Assembly: GCA_031555175.1 (NCBI GenBank)
Contig: JAVBUP010000019.1
Coordinates: 1-64,000 of the forward strand
DNA from: JAVBUP01 sp031555175
GTDB taxonomy: Bacteria > Bacillota_I > Bacilli_A > Erysipelotrichales > Coprobacillaceae
Length of the DNA stretch: 64,000 bases
Direction of reading: 5' to 3'
Shown: one piece after another, positions 52,925-63,800 of the stretch
Numbering within the stretch: position 1 is the first letter of the stretch
How the letters are laid out: each line of letters opens with the position of its first letter
Notes under the pieces: generated by a model
Database searches by the model: none
What the model saw: the letters and a program-made list of their open reading frames with translations, nothing else
Told to the model about the DNA's origin: nothing
Program-made: the position numbers and the translations under genes

Positions 52925-53212
52925 CGTATTTTTTTCTAATCATATATTCCTACTATGCCATCAGTTACATAATATTTAAAGTCTGAAATATCTTTTAAAT
53001 ATATCATTCATTAATATAAAATGCTGATAAGTTGTTCATAAATATATTAATAATTATATTGACTTCTTTAAAAGAAGAATAACTTCTATTATTAAGAAGT
53101 ATTTATATGGAGATTTTAATTAAACTACAGTATAGATAAATTGAATATTGGTCAGCGAGTATTGATAAATTTGAAATTTTCGAGTTTAATTTGGTAAAAT
53201 TTCTATCTTCTC
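52925..53212 (+). other. AT-rich non-coding stretch before the methyltransferase cassette
   Basis: No open frame of useful length, RNA gene or clear hairpin terminator seen. Very low GC. Marks the junction between the epimerase/peptidase pair and the restriction-modification-like cassette; a possible insertion boundary, but I find no repeats or integrase. Confidence 0.4.
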
Positions 53213-53241
53213 TAACAATAATTTAATAAATTTGCTATAAT
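53213..53241 (+). promoter_or_regulatory. promoter of the methyltransferase cassette
   Basis: TAACAA (53213-53218), 17-base spacer, TATAAT (53236-53241) preceded by TGC, an extended -10. Confidence 0.65.
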
Positions 53242-53263
53242 AGATGTATTGGGGGAAAACGTA

Positions 53264-54409
53264 ATGAATACTTTCATAAAGTGGGCTGGTGGCAAAGAAA
53301 AAGAATTAAAATATATACTTCCTAACCTGCCAGAAACAATAAATAATTTTTATGAGCCATTTCTAGGTGGCGGGGCAGTATTTCTTTCAATGTCTGATAT
53401 TGAAATTGATGGAGAGAGATTCATTAATGATAAATCAATAGAGCTGATATCATTATATAGATTTATAGCTGAGAGGAACAATCCTTTTTTCGCTTCACTG
53501 GACTTATTATTGCACAATTGGAATATTCTTGGAGACGTAGTAGAAAATCATGCAATTGAGCTTGTGAATCTTTATTACAATTTTCGCAACAATTTGATTG
53601 ATGTGGATGATTTGGCGACTAATTTACACACTTTTGTAATAGAAAACAGAGATGAGTTTAATGGGATTATGGAAGTGCAACATAATCCAGAAGTAGATAG
53701 ATTTATATTAGAAATTAACAAAACTTTGTTGCGTAAAATGATAAGAATGAGGCGTATTGAAATATTAAATGAAGAGTTAAATTACGATGATGTGTTATCT
53801 AACATAGAGACAGCATTTAGAAGTTCTTATTATACACATTTTAGATATTTATATAATAATAGGACTAATCTAGGGCTTGAGGAAACTTTTTCATCTGCGT
53901 TGTTCTATTTTATACGTGAATACTGTTATGCTTCAATGTTTAGATACAATGTATCTGGAGAGTTTAATGTTCCCTATGGTGGGATTGCTTATAATCGTAA
54001 AAATTTAGGGAAAAAAATTGATTATATAGAATCAGAATTTTTATCTAATTATTTACAACGTGCAAATATATATTGTGAAGATTTTTTTACTTTTTTTGAA
54101 ATTAATCCTCCGCAATTTGGCGATTTTATTTTCCTTGATCCACCGTATGATACGGAGTTTTCCAATTACTTGAATAGTGATTTTAATCAAAACGACCAAC
54201 ATAGACTATTTGAATTTCTTTCAAATACAGAAGCTAGTTTTATGCTAATTATTAAGAATACTGATTTTATTTATAATCTTTACAATACTAATCCAAATTT
54301 TTTTATTGTAAGTTTTGATAAAACATATTTAGTAAATATAAAGAATAGGAACACAAGAAATGTGGAGCATTTAATAATAACTAATTATATGCTAGGAGGT
54401 GAATTATAG
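53264..54409 (+). CDS. D12-class DNA N6-adenine methyltransferase
   Basis: 381 residues. The FIKWAGGKEKELKYI opening and the FLGGGAVF block are the SAM-binding motifs of the D12 (Dam-like) family; the catalytic DPPY is at residues 292-295 in FIFLDPPYD. Longer than the usual 270-300 residues, with an insertion of about 90 residues between motif I and the target-recognition region. Start at 53264 with GGGGG upstream. It overlaps none but lies 1 base from the HNH gene. It probably protects sites cut by the adjoining nuclease(s). Confidence 0.92.
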   Translation: MNTFIKWAGGKEKELKYILPNLPETINNFYEPFLGGGAVFLSMSDIEIDGERFINDKSIELISLYRFIAERNNPFFASLDLLLHNWNILGDVVENHAIELVNLYYNFRNNLIDVDDLATNLHTFVIENRDEFNGIMEVQHNPEVDRFILEINKTLLRKMIRMRRIEILNEELNYDDVLSNIETAFRSSYYTHFRYLYNNRTNLGLEETFSSALFYFIREYCYASMFRYNVSGEFNVPYGGIAYNRKNLGKKIDYIESEFLSNYLQRANIYCEDFFTFFEINPPQFGDFIFLDPPYDTEFSNYLNSDFNQNDQHRLFEFLSNTEASFMLIIKNTDFIYNLYNTNPNFFIVSFDKTYLVNIKNRNTRNVEHLIITNYMLGGEL

Positions 54410-54410
54410 T

Positions 54411-55223
54411 ATGAAAAAAGAACAACAAAACAGAATTTTAGAACCGGATTTGATTTTGCCGGCAGTAAAATTAATTAAAGATTATCCGGGTATTACTACA
54501 ACTGAGTTGATTATTGCTCTTGAGAAAAATTTAGTTCTCAGTAATGAGGATAAAGCAATAAATACTGGGAGAAAAGACACAAAGTTTAGCCAAGAAGTGA
54601 GGAATTTGGTTTCTCATAAAAACAAGAGATTTTTTACATATGTTAAGGTTACAAAGATTTCTAGGCGAGAAGGGGGAAGTAGTTTTGTAATTACAAACGC
54701 TGGTGAGGCATATCTTAAAAAAGAAGAAAATGCTGCAAAATTAGATGGTGAGTTTGACTTGAAATACCAGGTAAGCATTCAGTCGTGTGATCCATATACT
54801 TCCAAGAATGATCTAGAATTTTCTAATAATAGAGAGCCTCATCAAGTTACAATAAAAGGCAATAAAAAATGGAGGACTGACCCGAGGATATCAAAGACTG
54901 TATTAAGTGATAATGAATATAAATGTGAGTTCAGTAGTATAGATGGAGTATCCCATATAACTTTTAAAACAAAATTAGGAAATGAGTATGTCGAAGGACA
55001 TCATTTGATACCTATGTCTGCGCAAACTGATTTTAATCTAAATTTAGATAGAAGTTCCAATATAATTTCGTTGTGCCCCATTTGCCATAAGCAGTTACAC
55101 TATGGATCATTAGAAGAAAAAGTTAAAAAATTGAAACCACTATTTGATATGAGAATCTCTAAATTAAGTTCAGAATCTATTGATATCACGTTTGAAAAAT
55201 TGGTTAATAAATACTATAAATAA
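54411..55223 (+). CDS. HNH endonuclease with N-terminal winged-helix-like domain
   Basis: 270 residues from the ATG at 54411 (AGGAGG 10 bases upstream; a GTG at 54399 would overlap the methyltransferase). The N-terminal half (about 1-100) resembles a winged-helix or Mrr-N type DNA-recognition domain. The C-terminal HNH site has His197-His198 in VEGHHLIP, Asn in SSNIISLC, and Cys222/Cys225 in LCPICHKQLH, probably also structural zinc. Likely the restriction partner of the methyltransferase. Confidence 0.85.
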   Translation: MKKEQQNRILEPDLILPAVKLIKDYPGITTTELIIALEKNLVLSNEDKAINTGRKDTKFSQEVRNLVSHKNKRFFTYVKVTKISRREGGSSFVITNAGEAYLKKEENAAKLDGEFDLKYQVSIQSCDPYTSKNDLEFSNNREPHQVTIKGNKKWRTDPRISKTVLSDNEYKCEFSSIDGVSHITFKTKLGNEYVEGHHLIPMSAQTDFNLNLDRSSNIISLCPICHKQLHYGSLEEKVKKLKPLFDMRISKLSSESIDITFEKLVNKYYK

Positions 55224-56047
55224 TGGAACAAGTCTATCAAAAGACGATAAATTTATTTCTTGTTGACGGTAATTCTAATGGCACAATAATTTGTAATATA
55301 AAAAACTGGGATGCTAATTGTCTTAAAATCCCGAGAACAAAAATATATAACTGTCTTAATAGAAGTGAGCTGCAAATGGCTGGTATATATTTCCTTTTTA
55401 ATATAAACGATGATAAGAACTCGATATATATTGGTGAAGCAGAAAACGTATATGAAAGGCTTACGCAACATTTAGCAAAGAAAGAGTTTTATGAGTGTAT
55501 AACTTTTACAAGTATTGATTTGAACAAAGCATTGGTTAAGTACTTAGAAAGTTCGCTATATAATGAAGCTGAATTGGCGAATAGATATGTTATAGAAAAT
55601 AAGAATGTTCCAACAAAATCTAAGATTAGCGAATACGACGAAGCAGCTATGCGTGAGTTTATTGATTATGTAAAAATGGCAACAAACATTTTGGGTCACA
55701 AAGTATTTGAAAAGATAATAAAGCAAAGAGAAGCAGACATAAATAAGTTGTTTTATATAAATTCAATTGGCGTAAGGGCGATGGGGATGCCTACAGAAGA
55801 AGGATTTGTTGTGTTTAAAGGATCAAAATGTTTTGACCATTTTAGAGAAGCTAGTAGTGATTCACTAAGAAACAGATGGGTTAAGCTAAAAGAAGATAAT
55901 ATAATTGACAAATATGATTATTTTACTGAAGACGTTTTATTTACTTCTCCATCGTTAGCTGCTGCAATGGTTCTGTGCAGGAATGCGAATGGTCTAACAG
56001 AATGGAAGGATGCCAACAAAAAAAGTTTGAAAAATACAATGCTATGA
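55223..56047 (+). CDS. GIY-YIG nuclease with C-terminal DUF4357
   Basis: 274 residues. GIY at 54-56 and YIG at 69-71 with Glu72 in YIGEAENVYERL, i.e. a GIY-YIG nuclease domain near residues 50-140, then a DUF4357-like domain at about 180-270. Such proteins often lie beside methyltransferases. The start overlaps the HNH stop (TAATG). It may be a second restriction subunit, a repair nuclease or a regulator; I cannot say which. Confidence 0.85.
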   Translation: MEQVYQKTINLFLVDGNSNGTIICNIKNWDANCLKIPRTKIYNCLNRSELQMAGIYFLFNINDDKNSIYIGEAENVYERLTQHLAKKEFYECITFTSIDLNKALVKYLESSLYNEAELANRYVIENKNVPTKSKISEYDEAAMREFIDYVKMATNILGHKVFEKIIKQREADINKLFYINSIGVRAMGMPTEEGFVVFKGSKCFDHFREASSDSLRNRWVKLKEDNIIDKYDYFTEDVLFTSPSLAAAMVLCRNANGLTEWKDANKKSLKNTML

Positions 56048-56068
56048 TTTTTATAATTATTTTACTTA

Positions 56069-56093
56069 AAACTGCCTATTTATGCAGTTTTTT
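56069..56093 (+). terminator. terminator of the methyltransferase cassette
   Basis: AAACTGC (56069-56075), CTATTTAT loop, GCAGTTT (56084-56090), then TTTAAA. Confidence 0.8.
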
Positions 56094-56101
56094 AAATTTC
56101 A

Positions 56102-56131
56102 ATGACAATTATAGTTATATTATTGTATAAT
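56102..56131 (+). promoter_or_regulatory. promoter of galT-galM-galK
   Basis: ATGACA (56102-56107), 18-base spacer, TATAAT (56126-56131). No cre-like site was found beside it. Confidence 0.6.
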
Positions 56132-56160
56132 TAAATTAATTGTTGGAGGTGGAATATATA

Positions 56161-57657
56161 ATGTCTATCGAATGTGAAATTAATTCATTACTTAAGTATG
56201 GAGGATCGATTAATCTTATTGATAAAAATGATTTCGATTATATATATAATAAATTAAATGGATTATTTAAATCTGGTACTTCAAGTTCGAAAGAAATTAG
56301 TTATGACGAAAAAGAAGTTGGTGAGATATTAAAGTACTTGCTGGATTATGCAATTGAAACAGGTTTAATCGAAGACAACATTACTGAACGAGATTTATTA
56401 GATACTAAAATAATGGGACTATTAACTCCAAGACCTAGTGAAGTGGTTAGAGAATTTCAATCTAGATATACAGTTAATCCAATAGAAGCCACTAACTATT
56501 TTTATAAACTTGCTATTAATACTAACTATATCCGCATGAATAGAGTTAATAAGAATATTAAATGGGATACAGATAGTAAGTATGGCTTAATTCAAATGTC
56601 TATCAATATGTCTAAGCCAGAGAAAGACCCAAAAGAAATCGCTAAAGCGAAAGATGTTAAAACTAGTGGGTATCCAAAGTGTTTGTTATGTAAGGAAAAT
56701 GTTGGTTATGCAGGTAACTATAATTGGCCAGCTCGTCAAAATTTAAGATTAATTCCAACAATACTTAGCAATCATACATACTATATGCAATACTCACCCT
56801 ATGTTTATTATAATGAACATTGCATAGTGTTAAATGAAGATCATGTCCCTATGGTTATCAATAAAACGACCTTTGATAACCTTTTAGAGTTTACAGATTG
56901 GCTTCCTCATTATTTTATCGGTTCAAATGCTGATTTACCAATTGTAGGGGGTTCAATTCTGACTCATGATCATTATCAAGGTGGACATCATCATTTCCCA
57001 ATTGAAGATGCTCCAACAATAAGAGAATATTTTAGTGGTAAATATCAAGACATTAAAATTGAAATATTGCAGTGGCCTCTATCTACAATTAGATTAACGG
57101 GATTAAATAGAGTGGTAATTGGACAATGTGCTGATGATATATTACAGTATTGGATTAATTATAATGATGAAAGCGTCGATATATTATCACACAGTGGTGA
57201 GATAAGGCATAATACTATTACCCCAATTGTTAGGCGTAATGGTGAATTCTATGAAATGGATTTGGTTCTTAGAAATAATCGTGCTACGGCAAAATATCCA
57301 GATGGAATCTTTCATCCACATATTGCAAGACATCATATCAAGAAAGAAAACATTGGTTTAATTGAGGTTATGGGATTATCTGTCTTACCAGCTAGATTAA
57401 CAAGTGAGATGGATAATGTAAAGAAATATTTATTAAATAAAGAAGATGTTGATTTAGGAGTTCATGAAATATGGGCTAATAGTATCAAAGATAAACATAA
57501 CTATACAGAAGATAATATTGATCAACTGATTAGAGATGAAATAAGTTTAGTTTTTGTAGAAGTATTAGAGGATGCAGGAGTATTTAAAATGACTAATACA
57601 GGATTAGAAGCATTTCATAAGTTTATGGAGGGTTTAATTCATGATCTCAATAAATAA
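56161..57657 (+). CDS. galT: UDP-glucose--hexose-1-phosphate uridylyltransferase
   Basis: 498 residues, the long type 2 GalT of Bacillota. Transfers UMP between UDP-glucose and galactose-1-phosphate. The GGSILTHDHYQGGHHHFPIE block contains the His residues of the active site, and FHPHIARHHIKKENIGLIEVMG is the C-terminal signature. Start at the ATG at 56161 after GGAGGTGG. Overlaps galM by 17 bases. First gene of the Leloir operon. Confidence 0.97.
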   Translation: MSIECEINSLLKYGGSINLIDKNDFDYIYNKLNGLFKSGTSSSKEISYDEKEVGEILKYLLDYAIETGLIEDNITERDLLDTKIMGLLTPRPSEVVREFQSRYTVNPIEATNYFYKLAINTNYIRMNRVNKNIKWDTDSKYGLIQMSINMSKPEKDPKEIAKAKDVKTSGYPKCLLCKENVGYAGNYNWPARQNLRLIPTILSNHTYYMQYSPYVYYNEHCIVLNEDHVPMVINKTTFDNLLEFTDWLPHYFIGSNADLPIVGGSILTHDHYQGGHHHFPIEDAPTIREYFSGKYQDIKIEILQWPLSTIRLTGLNRVVIGQCADDILQYWINYNDESVDILSHSGEIRHNTITPIVRRNGEFYEMDLVLRNNRATAKYPDGIFHPHIARHHIKKENIGLIEVMGLSVLPARLTSEMDNVKKYLLNKEDVDLGVHEIWANSIKDKHNYTEDNIDQLIRDEISLVFVEVLEDAGVFKMTNTGLEAFHKFMEGLIHDLNK

Positions 57658-58654
57658 GCAAGTATCAGAAGAAATCGCTGTAATAAGCTTAAAAAGTGCT
57701 AATTTGGAGGTGCTAGTCACTAATTATGGTTGTCATATCATATCTGTCTTAATGCCAGATATAAATGGTAAGATAAGCGATGTGGTATTAGGCTTTGATG
57801 ATATAGAATGGTATATGGTTCAAGATAAATATATTGGAGCGACTGTTGGAAGGGTTGCTAATAGGATAAAACATGGTAAATTTAAGATTGGGGACAAAGA
57901 ATATAGTTTAGCTATAAATAATGGTCCTAATCATTTACATGGTGGGTTAGTTGGGTTTGATAAGAAAATCTTTGATTATGAATTATTTGAGAATAAAGTT
58001 ACATTTCACTACCTTTCTTATGATAATGAAGAAGGATATCCAGGCAATCTGGATGTATTTATAGATTATGAATTAATAGACAAGACATTAATGGTTACAT
58101 ATCGTTATGCAAGTGATCAAGATACAGTTGTTAATCTCACTAACCATTCATATTTCAATTTGAATTTAGGTAATGAGGATATACTAAATCACCAATTAAG
58201 AGTTGATAGCGATTATATCAATTGTATTGATAGTGATGGTTTAACACTTAAGGATGAGTTAGCGGTTATAGATACGCCATTTGGTTTTAAGAAACTTACT
58301 ACAATTAATCAGCAAATAACTAAAAAACATATTCAATTAGTGAATGGAAATGGTTTTGATCATCCATTTAAGCTAAATAGTAGTGAAAAACAAATCCAGT
58401 TATATCATGAAGCTACTGCTAGATTATTAACGATTAAGACATCGTGTCCTTATGTTCATGTCTATACAGCTAATTATTTAGATGGTGAATTAAGAGGTAA
58501 AAATAATAATTATTATAATTTTAGAGATGGAATATGTTTAGAGACTGAGTTTATTCCTGATAGTATAAATATAGAAGATAAGCCATCAGTGTTAGTTAAG
58601 AAAGGAGAAAGCTATACAGCTTTTACTTCATATACATTTGAAGTAGTAAAATAA
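57641..58654 (+). CDS. galM: aldose 1-epimerase (mutarotase)
   Basis: 337 residues. Interconverts alpha and beta anomers of galactose and glucose. GATVGRVANRI, NGPNHLHGG (first catalytic His region), NLTNHSYFNLN (second His) and LETEFIPDS with the catalytic Glu match the family. Translation is coupled to galT by overlap. Placed between galT and galK, it feeds alpha-galactose to galactokinase. Confidence 0.97.
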   Translation: MISINKQVSEEIAVISLKSANLEVLVTNYGCHIISVLMPDINGKISDVVLGFDDIEWYMVQDKYIGATVGRVANRIKHGKFKIGDKEYSLAINNGPNHLHGGLVGFDKKIFDYELFENKVTFHYLSYDNEEGYPGNLDVFIDYELIDKTLMVTYRYASDQDTVVNLTNHSYFNLNLGNEDILNHQLRVDSDYINCIDSDGLTLKDELAVIDTPFGFKKLTTINQQITKKHIQLVNGNGFDHPFKLNSSEKQIQLYHEATARLLTIKTSCPYVHVYTANYLDGELRGKNNNYYNFRDGICLETEFIPDSINIEDKPSVLVKKGESYTAFTSYTFEVVK

Positions 58655-58655
58655 T

Positions 58656-59933
58656 ATGCTTGCATCACAACTAAAGAAATATTTTAATGAAGAAGAATTT
58701 TATAGTAAATTAAAAGGATTATATATCGATGAGATTTTGTTTCTAAAACAAGTTGACAGATATAATGAAGCAGTTGATAAATATATGAGTATATTTGGTG
58801 ATAATGATGTAGAGATATATAGTGTTCCAGGTAGAAGTGAAGTATGTGGTAATCATACTGATCATCAACAAGGCCGTGTATTAGCGGCAGCAATTAATTT
58901 AGATTGCATTGCAATTGTTTCTAAAAGTAATGATAATATTATTAATGTTGTATCAGATGGTTTTGACGTAGCACCCATTAATATCAATAGCTTGATTAAG
59001 GTTGATTCTGAAGAGGGAACAACTGAATCATTAATTAAGGGAGTTTCCTCAAGATTAAAGGAATTAGGATATAGTATTGGTGGTTTTAATGCCTATATAA
59101 CAAGCGATGTTCTAATTGGAGCAGGACTATCTAGTTCAGCTTGTTTTGAAGTTATGATTGGGACAATTCTATCGGGCCTATATAATGATATGAGTATTGA
59201 TCCTGTAGAAATTGCTAAGGTTAGCCAATACGCTGAAAATGTCTATTTTGGGAAACCAAGTGGGTTAATGGATCAAATGGCTTGCTCAGTCGGCTCAATG
59301 ATAACAATAGATTTTGAAGATTCAGAAGATATTAAAATCAAAAAAATTGATATTGATTTTGATAGTTATGATCATAGTTTATGTATTATTGATACAAAAG
59401 GGAGTCATGCTAATCTAACTGGTGAATATGCAGCAATCCCATTTGAGATGAAAGAAGTTGCTAATTATTTTGGTAAGAATGTCTTAACAGAAGTTGATGA
59501 AGATGAATTTAATAAGGAAATTATGGAGTTAAGCAAGCGATTTGGAGGTAGAGCAGTTTTGCGTGCCATGCATTTATTTGCCGAGAATAAACGAGTTACT
59601 AAGGCAGTAGCAGCATTAGAAGCGCATGATTTTAATAGTTTTAAGAAAATTATTGCATCATCTGGAGATAGTTCCTTTAAATATCTGCAAAATGTTTATG
59701 CAAATAGTAATATACACGAACAAAATTTAGCAATTGCGTTAGCAGTTAGTGAAAATGTATTAGAGGATAATGGTATATGTCGTGTTCATGGTGGGGGCTT
59801 TGCTGGCACTATCCAAGCCTTTGTACCAAACAATCTTGTTTTTAAGTATAAAGATTCATTAGATAAAGTTTTTGGCGCTGGTTCTTGCTTAGTTTTGAAA
59901 GTGAGAAAGCATGGTGGAATAAGAGTATTATAG
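58656..59933 (+). CDS. galK: galactokinase
   Basis: 425 residues. Phosphorylates alpha-galactose at C1. GHMP-family motifs are the galactose-binding SVPGRSEVCGNHTDHQQG near residues 51-69 and the ATP loop IGAGLSSSACFEVM, with RVHGGGFAGTIQAFV late. Starts 1 base after the galM stop. Completes galT-M-K; galE is not in this window. Confidence 0.97.
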   Translation: MLASQLKKYFNEEEFYSKLKGLYIDEILFLKQVDRYNEAVDKYMSIFGDNDVEIYSVPGRSEVCGNHTDHQQGRVLAAAINLDCIAIVSKSNDNIINVVSDGFDVAPININSLIKVDSEEGTTESLIKGVSSRLKELGYSIGGFNAYITSDVLIGAGLSSSACFEVMIGTILSGLYNDMSIDPVEIAKVSQYAENVYFGKPSGLMDQMACSVGSMITIDFEDSEDIKIKKIDIDFDSYDHSLCIIDTKGSHANLTGEYAAIPFEMKEVANYFGKNVLTEVDEDEFNKEIMELSKRFGGRAVLRAMHLFAENKRVTKAVAALEAHDFNSFKKIIASSGDSSFKYLQNVYANSNIHEQNLAIALAVSENVLEDNGICRVHGGGFAGTIQAFVPNNLVFKYKDSLDKVFGAGSCLVLKVRKHGGIRVL

Positions 59934-59963
59934 ATCTAATTATTTTCATTTTTTAAATAACTA

Positions 59964-60022
59964 TTGATAAGATTTTGTAAATGAGTATAATATAAGCATG
60001 TCGAATTATGACATGCTTTTTT
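59964..60022 (+). promoter_or_regulatory. promoter followed by a perfect hairpin (terminator or 5' cap)
   Basis: TTGATA (59964-59969), 16-base spacer, TATAAT (59986-59991); predicted start near 59998. The hairpin AAGCATGTC (59994-60002)/GACATGCTT (60010-60018) with a 7-base loop and trailing T-run overlaps that start. It most simply ends the gal operon, but also lies at the 5' end of the next transcript. It is not in a coding region. Confidence 0.65.
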
Positions 60023-60048
60023 ATATTATATTAAGTGAGAGGATCATT

Positions 60049-60585
60049 ATGGGGAAGATTTATATTGTTCTTACTGATTCAGGAACACCAATGTCAAAGC
60101 TAATTAAGAAATCTAAGGGATATCAATATGCACATGTTTCAATCTCGTTAGATAAAGATTTGACTAGAATGTATTCATTTGGAAGATTAAATCCATACAA
60201 TGCTATTGTTGGTGGATTTGTTCAAGAATCACCTGAATTTGGAACTTTTAAAAGATTTAAGGATACATATTCATTAATACTTGAAGTTGATGTTACAGAG
60301 AGTCAATACAAGCGTATGGAAGAAATAGTTGACGAATTTGAAAAGAATAAAAACATATATAGTTTTAATATTAGCGGGTTATTTTTAAGTGGAATTAATG
60401 TAAAAAGAAAAAAAGAAAACCATTTTTATTGTGCAGAGTTTATTAAATATATCTTTGATGGAGCGGAGTGCTGTTATGATTTACCAGATGTGGTAGTACC
60501 AGATCATTTCTTAGAGCTTGAGACATCAACTATAGTATATGAAGGTAAATTAAATAGCTATAAACAACATCAATTCATAATTTAG
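60049..60585 (+). CDS. YiiX-like permuted papain-fold cysteine hydrolase
   Basis: 178 residues from the ATG at 60049 with GAGAGG upstream; an in-frame ATG at 59998 lies inside the hairpin and is rejected. YAHVSISLD supplies the His and HFYCAEFIKY the Cys of a permuted NlpC/P60-type (YiiX/C92) catalytic pair; the order His before Cys is typical of the permuted family. No signal peptide, so probably cytoplasmic. Substrate unknown. Confidence 0.75.
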   Translation: MGKIYIVLTDSGTPMSKLIKKSKGYQYAHVSISLDKDLTRMYSFGRLNPYNAIVGGFVQESPEFGTFKRFKDTYSLILEVDVTESQYKRMEEIVDEFEKNKNIYSFNISGLFLSGINVKRKKENHFYCAEFIKYIFDGAECCYDLPDVVVPDHFLELETSTIVYEGKLNSYKQHQFII

Positions 60586-60610
60586 TATAAGTGTAATGCT
60601 TATACTTTTT
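60584..60610 (+). terminator. terminator of the YiiX-like gene
   Basis: AGTATAAG (60584-60591), 7-base loop, CTTATACT (60599-60606), then TTTTT. Confidence 0.88.
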
Positions 60611-60854
60611 TGTTATAACGATAAATATGTATATTGATGACTCACTAATTTATTTTTTCGCTATATGGTTTTATTGAGAATTATTCTTAATAACTTTTCA
60701 ATTTTAGAAAAATGTCGATTATTGCCATGCTTTTTTAAATAAACCCCTTTAAATAAATAAAATTAATGATATAATACGAAAATGAATTTGCTTATATCGA
60801 ATAGTATAAAAGCGTTATATTTATCCTAAATCAAAAATATAGTGAGGTAAGTAT

Positions 60855-63800
60855 ATGGAGACACTTGTAAAGATTCCAGAGTTTTTCAATAAATTAGGTC
60901 AAGGTGGTACTTTAATTCTAAAACCAACAATTAATAATAATGAAATTGTTGATGTTTTAATTGACTATATTAATGATTATAGTCAAATGCAATATAATGA
61001 ATTACTGCATGTTTCACTAATCAGCCAATTTAATAATATTGAACAAAAACAATTTATAGAGTTTTTTAATCATGTTTTTAAGTCAAAAGAATCAGTTATA
61101 AATGCTGAATATAATATATCCTTTTATGATGATAAATTTATATTTACTTATTATTGCCTTAATAAAAGTATTAATGAAATTGAAATTAGAAACATAAATT
61201 TAATCTCTATAGTCAATAATGCTGAGATTGGAATCATTGCAAGGGATATTGATGGTAAAATCACACAATGGAATCAAGGGGTAGAGAAAATATTTGGCTA
61301 CACTAGGGATGAAGTAGTTGGGACAAATGGTCCGCTGTTAGATTTCACAAAGGAAGACTTTGACTTATATGCTCAACATATTAGTGATGTTTATGCTAAG
61401 CAAACAATTCATTCAGGAGAGTTTAGAAAAAAGAAGAAAAACGGTGATGAAGTATATGTATTTGCCAAATATATGCCATCTCTTGATGATAATAATAATA
61501 CAATTGGTACAGTATCTACCTATCAAGATATTACTAAAACATATCAAGAGCGCAGCTTTGTAGATGGGTTAGCGACAATAGTAAAGGTTGCATCTACTGG
61601 AATAATGTTAAAGAATATTGATGGAATTACTGTATATGCAAATGATGCTGCCTGCGATATTTTGGGATTTTCCCAAGAAGAATTGCGAGGAAAAAGTTCG
61701 GTACTTTATGAGACTGAAAAACTTAAAAATGATTATAGTATAATACGTGAGAGATTGCTAAATGGAGAAAGAGTTGATAACTTTTCTACAACTTGTCGAC
61801 ATAAAGATGGTAGGGTAATTGATGTAGCTGTGAGTTATTCGCCAGTAGCTGATAGCAATGGTTCTATTACTCATCTAGCTTGCATTTTCTCTGATGTTAC
61901 GGAATTGAACGCTAAAAATCGCCGTGCGATGGAAATGGCGGTAATTGTTAATCAAACTGATGCTGCAATAGTAATCAAGGATAAACATGGTGTAGTCACA
62001 TCTGTCAATCCGGCAATGATTAATATGACTAATTATAGTAGTGAAGAATTAATTGGCTTTGATTATCGGGTATATTCATTGCAAAGTGAAACTGAAATAA
62101 AGGCAATACTTAATGAAAGAATTATGAATAACGAAGTTATTCGTAATGTCAAGTCTCATATTAAATGCAAAGATGGAACTGTAATTCCTGTTTCGATTAA
62201 TTATTCCCCATTAAGTGAAAATGATGAAATCATTGGATCTATTGCAATTATTACTGATATTACCGAAATTGTTGAAGCTGAAGAGTTATTAAGGCGTAGC
62301 CAAAATGATTTAATGATGTTATTTAATACAATGACTTCTGGATTTTTATCATACCGTGTTGTAAGAGATGAGGCTGGGCAAGCAATTGATTTTAAAATTG
62401 AAGTTGTTAATCCCGCTTTTGAAGAAATTGAAGGTATTGAAAAGAATACTACTAATGGTCATCTATGGAGTGAAAAATTCCCAAATCAAAGTGATTTCTT
62501 TGATATATTATTAGATGTAGCAGAGAATGGAACTGAATTAAATTTTAACAGAAAAATTGATGCAACAAATAGATTTGTTGATGTATATATGTATTCACCT
62601 GAAAGGGACGTTGTTGCATGTTTTGAAAACGATGTTACTGAACGCCATTTGACTGCTGAACAATTACAGTTGTCATATAATGAGACAACTAGATTAATTC
62701 AAAAAATGCCAGCTCCAGTAGCAATATTTGATGCTGATGGAATAATTCTAGAAGCAAATGACGCCTATGCTAAAACATTTGCTGTGGTGGACCCATTAAC
62801 ATTAATTGGTAGAGACTCAGCAGAGTTCAAACCGCAAATGTCTGGTCATATAATTACGGCTGCAAATTTCCAAACGATGGCTGATAATGGTGTTAATTAT
62901 ATGGAGGCTATTAAGGATAATGGTGAAATAGTTTATTTAAGAACTGTTATGCAAAAGATAGTTTATCGTGGTAAGAGTGTGTTTGTAGCCCATTGCCAAG
63001 ATGTTTCTATGGAGCGAAAGACTGAACAATCTTTACAAGAAGCAGTCAAATCAGCTAGAGAAGCTTCTGAAACGAAATCTAATTTTTTAGCTAATATGTC
63101 GCATGAAATTAGAACACCATTAAATGGTGTACTTGGCTTTACCCAATTGGCTTTACAAGATAATAATCTATCTCTGGAAGTAAAGGATTATTTGCAAAAG
63201 ATTGAAAACAGTGCTGATGGACTATTAGTAATCATTAATGATATTTTAGATATATCAAAAATAGAATCAGGTAAAATGGAAATAGAAGAGATTCCATTTA
63301 CAATTCATGACGTTTTTACAAGCTGCCAATTAATTGGAGAAAAAAGAGCTAAGGAAAAAGGTATTCGTTTATTAATGAAAGAGGCAGTATTACCTAATAA
63401 AGTATTAGTTGGAGATTTGGCTAAACTAAAGCAAGTTCTATTGAATTTATTAACTAATGCCATTAAGTTTACTAATGATGGAGCAGTTACTTATAGTGCT
63501 GAGGTCGTCAAAATTGTTGATAATATTGCAACAATCAATTTTGAAGTAAAAGATAGCGGTATTGGAATAGATCAAGATGATCTTGAAAAAGTTTTTGAAC
63601 CATTTATGCAAGCTGATGCTTCTACAACACGTAGATTTGGTGGCACTGGATTGGGATTATCTATTACGAAAAGTTTAATTGAGTTAATGGGTGGGAAGCT
63701 CAAAGTTGTTTCATATTTAGGCATAGGTAGCAAATTCTCATTTGTCTTGGATTTTGAGATAAGAGATGCTGATTTATATAAAGAGAATAAAATGAGTAGT

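Noticed and set aside
59998..60048. Longer start for the YiiX-like gene
   Set aside because: It falls inside a perfect hairpin near the predicted transcription start; the GAGAGG-preceded ATG at 60049 fits the protein better.
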